Source of the DNA: Saccharomyces paradoxus | Lineage: Eukaryota; Ascomycota; Saccharomycetes; Saccharomycetales; Saccharomycetaceae | Direction of reading: 5' to 3' | Assembly: GCF_002079055.1 (NCBI RefSeq) | Contig: NC_047493.1 | Coordinates: 868,001-932,000, forward strand | DNA: 64,000 nucleotides | Part shown: positions 18,411 through 27,867 of the stretch, piece after piece | Numbering within the stretch: the first letter of the stretch is position 1 | How the letters are laid out: every line of letters begins with the position of its first letter | Translations under genes and position numbers: made by a program | Notes under the pieces: model-generated | The model's input: only the letters and a program-made list of their open reading frames with translations | Database searches by the model: none | Told to the model about the DNA's origin: nothing

Positions 18411-19871
18411 ATGAGCGAACAAAAAGAAGACCTGTTCAAACCAGTGGGAGAAGCTGCTGCAGAGATCGAAGATGAAAACATGGCTGACCAGGGCCAAGCT
18501 AACGACGGCGTCAAGTTAACCGGCGCACAGGACGCTATGGGCCATCCAGTGCAGGAGATCGAGTCTCTTTGTATGAATTGTGGGAAGAATGGCACAACCA
18601 GACTTCTGCTGACTTCCATCCCTTATTTCAGAGAAATCATTATCATGTCATTCGACTGTCCTCACTGTGGGTTTAAGAACTGTGAGATCCAACCCGCTTC
18701 TCAGATCCAAGAGAAGGGCTCTCGTTACGTCTTGAAAGTGGAGTGCCGTGAAGATTTTAACAGACAAGTTATCAAGTCAGAAACTGCCACATGTAAGTTT
18801 GTCGAGCTAGACATTGAGATTCCGGCAAAGAGAGGCCAATTAACAACAGTGGAAGGTTTGCTATCAGAGATGATTGATGACCTGTCGCAAGATCAGGATA
18901 TGAGAAAATCTATAGACGAAAATCTCTACAAGAAGATCGACGACTTCATACAAAAAGTTAAATCCTACATCAATTGCGAACCAAACACTATCCCCGTAAC
19001 ATTCGTTTTGGATGATCCTGCTGGAAATTCTTGGATTGAATACAAACCTGGCGAACCTCAACACAAATGGTCTCATACCCAGTATGTGAGAACCGATGAA
19101 CAAAACGTTCAAGTCGGAATTATTACTAGAGACCAATTGGAACAACGTCGCCAAGAACAATTGAAACAATTGGCTAACCGTGAAAGAAACCCTTCTGAAT
19201 CTGTCAAAGTTGGCTCAGCAAACCCACAGTTTTTGTCAGATGCTACAGACATCGAAAACTTCAATAACGAGGTGCAAACATTCAGAGCTTCTTGTCCATC
19301 GTGCACCCAAGAGTGTGAAACCCATATGAAGCCAGTAAATATTCCACATTTCAAAGAAGTTATCATCATGTCGACGGTTTGCGATCATTGTGGTTACAAG
19401 TCTAATGAGGTGAAGACCGGTGGTGCGATCCCTGACAAAGGGAGAAGAATCACCCTATATTGTGACGATGCGGCCGACTTGTCCCGTGATATTCTGAAGT
19501 CTGAAACATGCAGTATGGTTATTCCTGAATTGCATCTTGATATTCAGGAAGGTACACTGGGTGGTAGATTCACCACTCTGGAAGGTTTACTGAGACAAGT
19601 CTATGAAGAACTAGAATCTCGTATCTTCACTCAAACTTCAGATTCCATGGACGAAGCAACAAAGGCCCGCTGGGTGGAATTTTTTGCCAAGCTAAAAGAA
19701 GCCATTGCTGGAAAAGTCAAGTTCACGGTCGTTATGGAAGATCCATTGGCTGGGTCGTATATACAAAATGTCTACGCCCCAGATCCAGATCCAAACATGA
19801 CTATTGAAGATTACGAAAGAACAAAGGAGCAAAATGAAGACCTGGGTTTGTCCGATATCAAGGTTGAGTGA
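18411..19871 (+). CDS. ZPR1: ZPR1, zinc-finger chaperone of eEF1A
   Basis: A 486-residue protein made of two ZPR1 modules, each a zinc finger followed by a beta-barrel-like domain. Finger 1 is CMNC...CPHC near residues 51-86; finger 2 is CPSC...CDHC near 297-331. Both carry the flanking IPxFxEIIIMS-type sequence. The second domain of each module has the conserved GRFTTLEGLL / GQLTTVEGLL motif. Zpr1 binds eEF1A and has been described as its dedicated folding chaperone; it is essential in yeast. The perfect heat-shock element upstream fits such a role. The first ATG at 18411 is used. Confidence 0.97.
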   Translation: MSEQKEDLFKPVGEAAAEIEDENMADQGQANDGVKLTGAQDAMGHPVQEIESLCMNCGKNGTTRLLLTSIPYFREIIIMSFDCPHCGFKNCEIQPASQIQEKGSRYVLKVECREDFNRQVIKSETATCKFVELDIEIPAKRGQLTTVEGLLSEMIDDLSQDQDMRKSIDENLYKKIDDFIQKVKSYINCEPNTIPVTFVLDDPAGNSWIEYKPGEPQHKWSHTQYVRTDEQNVQVGIITRDQLEQRRQEQLKQLANRERNPSESVKVGSANPQFLSDATDIENFNNEVQTFRASCPSCTQECETHMKPVNIPHFKEVIIMSTVCDHCGYKSNEVKTGGAIPDKGRRITLYCDDAADLSRDILKSETCSMVIPELHLDIQEGTLGGRFTTLEGLLRQVYEELESRIFTQTSDSMDEATKARWVEFFAKLKEAIAGKVKFTVVMEDPLAGSYIQNVYAPDPDPNMTIEDYERTKEQNEDLGLSDIKVE

Positions 19872-20175
19872 GGATCTCAATACTTATACACTTACTACAC
19901 AGGCACACATATGGTAAGATATTATTTATTCGTTTCTATTCAAATGGATAGCGCAGTCTTAAGATTTACATAAATTTCAAACTTTTGTATAATAGTTGAA
20001 GTAGATAATACAAGCATTTTTTGGCTACAGCTCCAAACCTCCTATTTTTTCCTTTTTGGTTTATATTCTTCCTTTGGTCAACAACATGCGCAGAAAAAGA
20101 AAAGACAAGATCCACTTTAACCTTTTAAAAGAACACTAACAGGTACTTCTACAAAAAGGGGAAAATTTGAAAAAA
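19872..20175. other. ZPR1-SLI1 intergenic region
   Basis: 304 bp with AT-rich 3' sequence of ZPR1 and T/A tracts before SLI1. No clear site or gene. Confidence 0.55.
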
Positions 20176-21579
20176 ATGAAAGTTAAACTATCTGCCATTG
20201 AAGATTACTTTTTTCATAGAAGTAAACTAAATTTACATTCATGTTTTTATGTGGGAATCAAACTCAATGAATTGCCCGATAAACAACACCTGGTAACGGC
20301 TCTTAAATATACTGTGGCCCAACATGAACGTTTGGCATGTAATGTATTACATGATGAATTGAAAAAAGAGGGTTTCTTGCAAAGCATTCTTGAGCCATTA
20401 AAATTTAGTGATTTAGTAGAATACTACCATAATTGGGACCAGTTAGGAGAAGCTGAAATCAACCACATTTTTCAAATGTATAACTTTCCCTATAACGAGA
20501 ACAAACCTTTATGGAAGATTCTGATCATCCCTAATCAAAACCAAATGCTGTTGCTGACAGATCATGTTCTCATGGATGGGATGTCCGCCGTTCATGTGTG
20601 GGAAACGTTTATGGAAGGTTTACAAAAGCAACAGCCGGTTGAAGTTGACGAAACAATTTATTCACCATTATTAAGTTCATCATCTGAAGAAATAATGTCG
20701 GCTCCTCTATACGGAAACTGGCCCATACCTTGGAATTGGCATATAGTGCGGCAATTGGCCAGCAGACTATATTGTTGGTTTCCTCAAACAGTCGTAAGCA
20801 ACAATAAAAACTTAATCCAGTTTGCCAACTACTCATTTCCAAAAGACCTGCTGGATAACGAGCCGACTAATGAAAGCCATGTATACAAAATAAAAAATAC
20901 TAATCATCAACGGGAATTCCAATTATCACCGACACATCTCAAAAACGTCTTGCAAGAATGCAAAGCGAATAATACTTCTTTAACTTCCTTTTTAAGTGCC
21001 CTGGTGTGTATAGCTTTTGAAAAAATAGCTGCACACGACTATACCGGATCATTTTTAAAAATTGAATTACCAATGAATATTAGAAATTCTTCTGAACAGG
21101 TTTTAAATTTACCTTCAAATGATAAACTCGCAGTGGGAAATTATATTGCGGCCATAGAATTTAACCATAAACTGCACCAAAATCGTGAGATATGGGATAT
21201 TGCTTCACAAATTCAAAGAACTATAAGAAGCAGTTCCAAGGATAAAATAATAGATAAAGTTAACGAAGTTAAATTGTTAGAGGTTGTTTCTTCCCAACAG
21301 TACTTAAAAGATAAAATTGGTTTGAACAATGGACCTTCTTCTACATTTGAAGTAACAAACTTGGGATTTCAAACCTTTAGGGCTGCATGCAATGCCAGTT
21401 TACCGTTCCATATAACGGATGCTGCATTCAACGAACCGCAAGGTATATCTTCAATATTCACATTAAGTGTGATTTCTACTCCTGCTAGCGGACTGCACTG
21501 TTGTATCAGTTATCCAAATACTCTCGCTAAAGAGTTGGAACCTCACTGGCAATATATGAAAGAATACTTGAATTTATAA
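20176..21579 (+). CDS. SLI1: SLI1, N-acetyltransferase for myriocin resistance
   Basis: A 467-residue alcohol/N-acetyltransferase-fold protein (condensation-domain/ATF family). The catalytic HxxxD is DHVLMDGMSA with H130 and D134, and a late FNEPQGISSIFTLSVIS segment fits the DFGWG-equivalent region. Yeast Sli1 N-acetylates the sphingolipid inhibitor myriocin (ISP-1) and detoxifies it with Ypk1. The start is the ATG at 20176; a TTG three codons earlier is not used. It appears to diverge far more from S. cerevisiae than its neighbours do, judging by recalled sequence. It is convergent with RTA1 (93 bp). Confidence 0.92.
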   Translation: MKVKLSAIEDYFFHRSKLNLHSCFYVGIKLNELPDKQHLVTALKYTVAQHERLACNVLHDELKKEGFLQSILEPLKFSDLVEYYHNWDQLGEAEINHIFQMYNFPYNENKPLWKILIIPNQNQMLLLTDHVLMDGMSAVHVWETFMEGLQKQQPVEVDETIYSPLLSSSSEEIMSAPLYGNWPIPWNWHIVRQLASRLYCWFPQTVVSNNKNLIQFANYSFPKDLLDNEPTNESHVYKIKNTNHQREFQLSPTHLKNVLQECKANNTSLTSFLSALVCIAFEKIAAHDYTGSFLKIELPMNIRNSSEQVLNLPSNDKLAVGNYIAAIEFNHKLHQNREIWDIASQIQRTIRSSSKDKIIDKVNEVKLLEVVSSQQYLKDKIGLNNGPSSTFEVTNLGFQTFRAACNASLPFHITDAAFNEPQGISSIFTLSVISTPASGLHCCISYPNTLAKELEPHWQYMKEYLNL

Positions 21580-21672
21580 CAGAAGCACTCCATTAGCGCA
21601 AATGCAAAATAAAAACCACCATTTCCGCTCTCCCAAACAGGAGAATATATATACATATGAAAGCAAGTTTAT

Positions 21673-22623
21673 TTAGTCTTTGGAAGCGAGATCTTCCTCG
21701 ATGGATATTATGTCAACATCAGGATAGACGTTACCATCGAATCTTGCAGATTGTTGCGCTTTAATAGACTCCTCCTGAATTCTGAAAATATTGATTAATG
21801 GGAACGCTACAATAAAAATCAATACAAGTAGAAACATTGGTAAACCGTCAAAAATGTAAAGATACCACTCATGTGAGGCAATTTCTCCATCGTAACCCTG
21901 TATAAATTCAACAGCTCTGACAATCGATCTGATTAAAATCAGAAAACTGTTTACCAATAAGGCAACGTTCAGGACTTTCCAACTACCATATCTTATTGAT
22001 ACACTGGTTGGTTTTTTGTTCATCTTGAAAATGAACAAGAACTCATTTATAATGAAGAGGCCAAAAAAAGCAATTTGAATGAACAAACCAGCCGTAACGA
22101 GATGGGAACCAGAAGATGCGCTTGACACCTTAGACATCATAGCACCACCAGCAGCTTGTAACAGAAGGCTCCCTACATCCCCGATGACAAATATCGTAGT
22201 ATTGAATCTGGCGGGCATGATCATTAAGTTTTCTGCGAACAGTAAAGTGGCCATTCTACCAAAAATCATGTAAATCGTAGCAGCATACAATGTCGGAGAA
22301 ACTAGCAAGAAAACTGTTTGAATGATGTAGGGGTTCAGTAGTGTGGTGTCCTTGCTAGACTTACATCTAAAGGCAAAGCCCACAAACTCAACAAAACACC
22401 CAAATATGAAGGGAATGTACGCTCCTGCCAACTTGACTGTACCATAGTACCGCAATATGGGTTGTGACTTCACCAGAGAGGCAACTGTTCTTTTGCTTTT
22501 GACAGAATAATAAACTAATAAAAACACAAATACTACCCCCGCTAATGCAAAGAGTACCGTAAAAAGTATACTCGCACCTATTTCTGGCGTATATCTATAT
22601 AACTCAAAGCCGTCTTTTGCCAT
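21673..22623 (-). CDS. RTA1: RTA1, seven-TM RTA1-family membrane protein
   Basis: A 316-residue protein with about seven hydrophobic segments (the first around residues 15-40, FTVLFALAGVVFVFLLVYY; the last around 265-285). It has the fungal RTA1 motif region RMATLLFAENLMIMPARFNTTIFVIGDVGSLLLQAAGG. Overexpression of yeast RTA1 gives 7-aminocholesterol resistance, and the family includes Rsb1 and Pug1, proposed lipid or porphyrin transporters. The substrate is not established. The length is close to the 317 residues recalled for S. cerevisiae. The start ATG at 22621-22623 is the first in the frame. Confidence 0.94.
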   Translation of the reverse strand: MAKDGFELYRYTPEIGASILFTVLFALAGVVFVFLLVYYSVKSKRTVASLVKSQPILRYYGTVKLAGAYIPFIFGCFVEFVGFAFRCKSSKDTTLLNPYIIQTVFLLVSPTLYAATIYMIFGRMATLLFAENLMIMPARFNTTIFVIGDVGSLLLQAAGGAMMSKVSSASSGSHLVTAGLFIQIAFFGLFIINEFLFIFKMNKKPTSVSIRYGSWKVLNVALLVNSFLILIRSIVRAVEFIQGYDGEIASHEWYLYIFDGLPMFLLVLIFIVAFPLINIFRIQEESIKAQQSARFDGNVYPDVDIISIEEDLASKD

Positions 22624-22768
22624 ATTTGCGGTGATAGAAAATGTACTGAATGTGTGCTACATTCTTCTACAGAATTGATTACTTCAACATATGCAGGGTA
22701 CATTTATCTCATCTAATTGTGAAGAGTATATATACGTACAAATCTTTTGCTGCATGATAAGCCTTTTC

Positions 22769-22952
22769 TCAAGAATATGACAATGTTTTATTGTTTTTTC
22801 CCGTCAAAGATCCACGGAACTTATTTTTGGTAAGTGAGGCTTGAAATATCACAAATGCCAGTGTGAATGCCGCATAGAGCAGATTGTTGACAACGGGTAT
22901 CTTGCTAACAAGCGAAGTGTAAATAGAAGCCGCGAAAAAAAAAAAACAGCAT
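22769..22952 (-). pseudogene. Small two-TM reading frame, start out of frame across a T12 run (unassigned)
   Basis: About 145 bp upstream of RTA1 on the same strand a frame encodes a strongly hydrophobic peptide (AASIYTSLVSKIPVVNNLLY, then AAFTLAFVIFQASL) and a basic tail ending at TGA 22771-22769. In its own frame the only upstream initiator is a GTG preceded at once by TAG. An ATG at 22952-22950 is separated from it by a run of twelve T (22935-22946) and is out of frame by one base; with eleven T the ATG would open a 60-codon frame. Either a homopolymer sequencing error, a polymorphic or broken small gene, or chance (T-rich DNA readily encodes hydrophobic residues). I recognise no homolog. 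Confidence 0.25.
22935..22946. repeat. Homopolymer A12 (T12 on the minus strand)
   Basis: Twelve consecutive A on the plus strand within the small frame upstream of RTA1. Such runs are mutation-prone and error-prone. Confidence 0.9.
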
Positions 22953-23236
22953 GCTAAACGATCCACCTATGTTAGCTAAGCGTAGCTTTGTTTGTATGGA
23001 AGAAACAGTTGATGAGCAGTTTTACAATATTTTTCTATTTCGGTAATCTCTAGAAGGATCCATAGGAAATAGGGAAAGATGCATGTCTAAACATGGCACA
23101 ACATATATAATTTATCGTGGCTTGTAAAGTTTAAATCTTAAAATAAACTTTTTGGACGGTGATGAATATATCCCGGAAGCACTTCCCCTTTAAAAACGGA
23201 GAATAAAATTCGATCGACAATCAAAATGAAATAAAA

Positions 23237-23263
23237 ACCCATACATATTAGAGACCCAGACAT
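23237..23263. promoter_or_regulatory. Tandem Rap1-like sites of the RPS0A promoter
   Basis: ACCCATACAT (23237-23246) and ACCCAGACAT (23254-23263) match the core of the Rap1 consensus ACACCCATACATTT, in the same orientation and 17 bp apart. This is the arrangement typical of yeast ribosomal-protein genes. They lie about 480-500 bp before the RPS0A ATG, rather far, with the GC-rich block in between. Confidence 0.65.
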
Positions 23264-23370
23264 AATGGAATTTATGAAAACCAAAAGCATTATATTTTGC
23301 CGCTAAGCGTGCCCATGTAAAAAGTTCGGCTTTCTGGTATTGGCAGTAACTGGTGCACAAACCAATAAGC

Positions 23371-23640
23371 GCTCCCTAGGTCGGCGACGCAGGCTCAGAG
23401 AGACTCTCTTGGGAAGGAGGAGATTGGAACAGAACCCAGCCTGGGGGAATTTACTCTGTGGGCTGGAATAGGCTCATCTCAGCCGACGATTGGAAACGTG
23501 CAGGGCCATCGATTCAATCTTGCGTACTCTCCCAGAGATACCAGGATCCTGTCGTCTTCCCAACTGCGAGTAGCGTAGTGGCCTGCTGCCGGGCAGACAG
23601 TAGCAAGGCAGAACACTTGCCAGATCCCGTAGTAAGGATG
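23371..23640. other. GC-rich, inverted-repeat-rich intergenic block (unassigned; candidate structured RNA)
   Basis: By hand count 152 of 270 bases are G or C (56%), against roughly 35-40% in surrounding intergenic DNA. It holds several possible stems: GTCGGC at 23380-23385 with GCCGAC at 23482-23487 enclosing CCAGCC (23446-23451) with GGCTGG (23461-23466); AGAGA/TCTCT at 23397-23409; CAGGATCCTG (23542-23551); GCAAG/CTTGC near 23603-23620. No frame reads as protein. It does not match any of the yeast small RNAs I can recall, and no clear H/ACA or C/D boxes were found by eye. Confidence 0.35.
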
Positions 23641-23669
23641 GTTATAATATATCGAAATGTAGTAATGTT

Positions 23670-23686
23670 AGTTTACTTCGTAAACT
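23670..23686 (+). repeat. Perfect hairpin in the RPS0A leader region
   Basis: AGTTTAC-TTC-GTAAACT: seven-base arms and a three-base loop, ending 54 bases before the RPS0A ATG. Probably in the 5' leader or proximal promoter. Confidence 0.5.
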
Positions 23687-23740
23687 GCCCTTGTAGTACG
23701 CTGAATAGCTTAGAAAATAGCAAACTAAATAGAGAGCGAA

Positions 23741-24958
23741 ATGTCCTTACCAGCTACTTTTGACTTGACTCCAGAAGATGCCCAACTTTTGTTGGCTGCT
23801 AACACTCACTTAGGTGCTAGAAACGTTCAAGTATGTTATACTCATCCCCGATTATAAACTAATAATGTGTGATTGAAGATAGTTCAAATGAAAGAATTGG
23901 CCCGGCCAGATTTCTCACCAACTGAATGGAATGCTGGTATGGCATTTTTCGAACGGAATAGAAGAAGGGAAATGCAAGAACAATCATTAAAACAATTTAA
24001 GTTTCCTTAATCGTCTGCAAATATTGCCCAATAAACTTTCCAATTGTATTATATTGTTGAATTTTAAATGAACAATGGAAACGAAAAGCAAATCTTTGGT
24101 ATTATTATTAAACCTCCCCAATGAAATCGATAAGTACTGGTACCTACCTTGCCAAGGCTATTAGTCACCTATAAATGCCATTTTTCCAGGCCGCATTAAT
24201 TCGCATCCGTTAATCATTCACAGCATGTGCCGAGAGTACGTTTTTTAATCTCTTATACTAACAATTTTATTTTTCTATTTTTATCGCAGGTTCACCAAGA
24301 ACCATATGTTTTCAATGCTAGACCAGATGGTGTCCACGTTATCAACGTTGGTAAGACCTGGGAAAAGTTGGTTTTGGCTGCTAGAATCATCGCTGCCATT
24401 CCAAACCCAGAAGACGTTGTTGCCATCTCTTCCAGAACTTTCGGTCAAAGGGCTGTTTTGAAGTTCGCTGCTCACACTGGTGCTACTCCAATCGCCGGTA
24501 GATTCACCCCAGGTTCTTTCACCAATTACATCACCCGTTCTTTCAAGGAACCAAGATTAGTTATTGTCACCGACCCAAGATCAGATGCTCAAGCTATCAA
24601 GGAAGCTTCTTACGTTAACATCCCAGTCATTGCTCTAACTGATCTGGACTCACCATCAGAATTCGTCGATGTTGCTATCCCATGTAACAACAGAGGTAAG
24701 CACTCCATTGGTTTAATCTGGTACTTATTGGCTAGAGAAGTCTTGAGACTAAGAGGTGCTTTGGTCGACAGAACTCAACCATGGTCCATCATGCCAGATT
24801 TGTACTTCTACAGAGACCCTGAAGAAGTTGAACAACAAGTTGCTGAAGAAGCCACCACTGAAGAAGCTGGTGAAGAAGAAACCAAGGAAGAAGTTACTGA
24901 AGAGCAAGCTGAAGCCACCGAATGGGCTGAAGAAAATGCTGACAACGTCGAATGGTAA
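23741..24958 (+). CDS. RPS0A: RPS0A, small-subunit ribosomal protein uS2 (spliced: 23741-23830, 24290-24958)
   Basis: Two exons encode 252 residues. Exon 1 (30 codons) starts [20 protein letters not shown] and ends exactly on a codon boundary; exon 2 resumes with [20 protein letters not shown]. The protein is eukaryotic uS2 (Rps0/laminin-receptor-like), needed for 20S pre-rRNA processing and 40S assembly. It carries the conserved [20 protein letters not shown] and [20 protein letters not shown] segments and an acidic Glu/Ala tail ending in NADNVEW. The 459-bp intron has GTATGT at the donor, TACTAAC at 24256-24262 and CAG at 24287-24289. Exon 2 has strong codon bias, as expected for a ribosomal protein gene. 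Tandem Rap1-like sites lie about 490 bp upstream. Confidence 0.97.
23831..24289 (+). other. RPS0A intron (459 bp)
   Basis: Donor GTATGT at 23831, branch sequence TACTAAC at 24256-24262, acceptor CAG ending at 24289 (27 bases after the branch motif). The interior holds a 40-codon ATG frame at 23888-24010 that reads like protein. No known intronic snoRNA is recognised. Confidence 0.95.
23888..24010 (+). CDS. Small reading frame inside the RPS0A intron (unassigned)
   Basis: 40 codons from ATG to TAA, starting [20 protein letters not shown] and ending KQFKFP: mixed polar, acidic and aromatic residues with ordinary yeast codons, unlike the low-complexity AT-rich peptides usual in introns. The frame also continues three codons upstream to an AG at 23877-23878; splicing exon 1 to 23879 would join it in phase to the first 30 residues of Rps0. 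That intron would be only 48 bases, with AACTAAT as a weak branch site. May be chance; no homolog is recognised. Confidence 0.2.
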   Translation: MKELARPDFSPTEWNAGMAFFERNRRREMQEQSLKQFKFP

Positions 24959-25675
<717 letters not shown>

Positions 25676-25797
25676 TTGTACTACCTTTACTAAAAAAATA
25701 TTCATTATGTAGAAACTCACTTCATGTACATACAAAAATATAATAAAATTAACAAATAGCCGAAGCAAGAAATTCTACTTTGCTTCTAAAAGAAACC

Positions 25798-27627
25798 TCA
25801 TGTCTGAATGGTTAGCCTTTTGTATAAATCCCTTGCACTTAATGGCTTACTAGGCAATGAAGAATAAAGAACATAATACAACTTATTCCTATTGACCATT
25901 ACAGACTCCCCTCGGACAATCTGTCGTACAGTAGCAAATGAGAAATAGTTCGCCCTCATTTGTGCCAACAATAAATTATATGGTTTAAACATACTCTTAA
26001 ATTGGATAGGATTGTTTTGAAGTTCTAGTGTCGTATGCTTATTAGAGACTGTGGTTTTGAGTTCAATCGAAATACCGCCAGGTAGACGTTTGGGATCTTT
26101 TAACCTAAGTAATAATGCAAACAAAGGAAAATGATTAATGAGTGCAATCACAGCCTCTGAAAATATTTCGATAGTTATTGTCAACATTCTCAAAACCGTG
26201 TACGACATATAGAATGCCATCACCGTGGGAGTCAAGAACACTAGAATAATAAATAATAATGTTCCCAATAACAACTGATCTAGTTGAAAATAATTATGAT
26301 CAACCCTATTCCGTAAAACGTTCCTCTTTTTGCCACAGAACAGGTTAAAAAGACTGGCCATAATGTTCAGCTGACAATGATATAGTTTACTGCTGATACG
26401 ATAAAAAACATATATTGGGAAACTTAGAACTGCAAAAAAATCAATCGCTAGGGAAACAGCAAAAGAAAAACCAACAAGAAACATCATGTATATCGTTAAC
26501 GTGAGCAAAGTTGATAATGTTTCCGGATCGATAAGTTTTTTTATAAAGGCAGTATAAGAAAACTCTATCACCCAAAGAAATAGTTCGCTCAAAAAGTTGG
26601 CAAGTTCTGCATTTAATTTAATGCCAAAGGGATTACTAGCTAACGTTTTAGTTATCGTTTTTAATGAATCATACAAAAAAATCTTCAACACTCTATGGGA
26701 CGCTGAAACCAAGAATTCTCGATTCTCTATGAGTATGGCTCCCAATATTAGACCAAATGAGATGTCATTAATAATAAGCCAAACTGTGTTATACAATAAA
26801 ATATAATCGGGATAGAATTTAGAAGGCGTACATGAATGTAACAATTGACTGTTAGGATTATCTTGATTTACCATAGGGCCAGCTTTATGTATGTTGTCCT
26901 TCTTATTAATACGCTCATACTGTACTGGAAAATAGCAAATTTGTTGACAGCGAAGATCTATTTGCTGGACAAATGCCGAGTAATTTACCAACTGAAAGTG
27001 TGAATAATTTAATAACGAGGATACGAAACTAGCAATAGAGCAGATCACCAATGTCAGGTAAAAGCCAATTTTTACGACAACCTTATGAATGCAAGTAGAT
27101 GAACACCAAGCTGCAATCCGATTAAGGATAGTATACCTCGAGTTTTCTTGTGAGGTTTGGATAAACGGATAAAGTTCACTTAATGCCTTGCAATATGCGG
27201 GGAAAAGATTAATTATATTCAAAGTTTCACTCAATTTTTTAGTATCGCTCTTATACCTTGAATGTTCCTCTAACTTAGAAAAGTTCAGGGTTTCACCAAC
27301 ACTGCTATGAAGACCAACCTCCTTTTCCGGTATGATGAGTGAGATGGGGTCAGATGAATAGAATTGCATAAACTTCAACTTGGGTATTCTAAAATGGACA
27401 TTACAGGGCTCAGCAACTTTGTAATCCCAGCCCTCCTCTTCATTCTCCTTAGTAGCTACTACCGAATAAGGGGGCCGTATGCTTACTTCTTCCAAATCCT
27501 GAGGTCTGCAAACACCTAAGACAACAAAATGTGTCTTCTCGAATGAAACTGCCAAAGCTACCTGAGGCCCTTGAGCTGCAGAATTCTCAAAAAAGGATTC
27601 GTATGGCCAGAATATATAATTTGGCAT
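25798..27627 (-). CDS. GPI1: GPI1, GPI-GlcNAc transferase subunit (PIG-Q)
   Basis: A 609-residue multi-pass ER protein of the Gpi1/PIG-Q family, part of the complex that makes GlcNAc-PI, the first GPI-anchor step. The N-terminal ~160 residues are soluble; hydrophobic segments follow around 188-210, 290-305, 340-420 and 455-520. The family region NDISFGLILGAILIENREFL (about residues 287-306) and the SFAVSLAIDFFAVLSFPIYV segment are visible. The length equals that recalled for S. cerevisiae. It is divergent from CCH1 across 240 bp. Confidence 0.95.
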   Translation of the reverse strand: MPNYIFWPYESFFENSAAQGPQVALAVSFEKTHFVVLGVCRPQDLEEVSIRPPYSVVATKENEEEGWDYKVAEPCNVHFRIPKLKFMQFYSSDPISLIIPEKEVGLHSSVGETLNFSKLEEHSRYKSDTKKLSETLNIINLFPAYCKALSELYPFIQTSQENSRYTILNRIAAWCSSTCIHKVVVKIGFYLTLVICSIASFVSSLLNYSHFQLVNYSAFVQQIDLRCQQICYFPVQYERINKKDNIHKAGPMVNQDNPNSQLLHSCTPSKFYPDYILLYNTVWLIINDISFGLILGAILIENREFLVSASHRVLKIFLYDSLKTITKTLASNPFGIKLNAELANFLSELFLWVIEFSYTAFIKKLIDPETLSTLLTLTIYMMFLVGFSFAVSLAIDFFAVLSFPIYVFYRISSKLYHCQLNIMASLFNLFCGKKRNVLRNRVDHNYFQLDQLLLGTLLFIILVFLTPTVMAFYMSYTVLRMLTITIEIFSEAVIALINHFPLFALLLRLKDPKRLPGGISIELKTTVSNKHTTLELQNNPIQFKSMFKPYNLLLAQMRANYFSFATVRQIVRGESVMVNRNKLYYVLYSSLPSKPLSARDLYKRLTIQT

Positions 27628-27867
27628 GTCATTAAATTGTACGAAACCACCTCTAAACCGAAAGGTCCTTATCTACAGAGGAGTTTTCATTCTTTCCTTA
27701 TGGTGATTATACCCTAGTAGGCTTTTTTCATATTCTACATTTCGGCGTTCTCACTTAGATGGTGAAAATAAATATAGATGAGATAGAGATCATGAAATGA
27801 TGGGTTGATAATTCTTTACAAAAGTCGAAATAAAACGCATTGCCAGATAGAGTATATTGTTGGTACC

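Noticed and set aside
23458-23763. 101-codon frame through the GC-rich block
   Set aside because: Starts with GTG, runs into the RPS0A start in another frame, and has no protein-like pattern.
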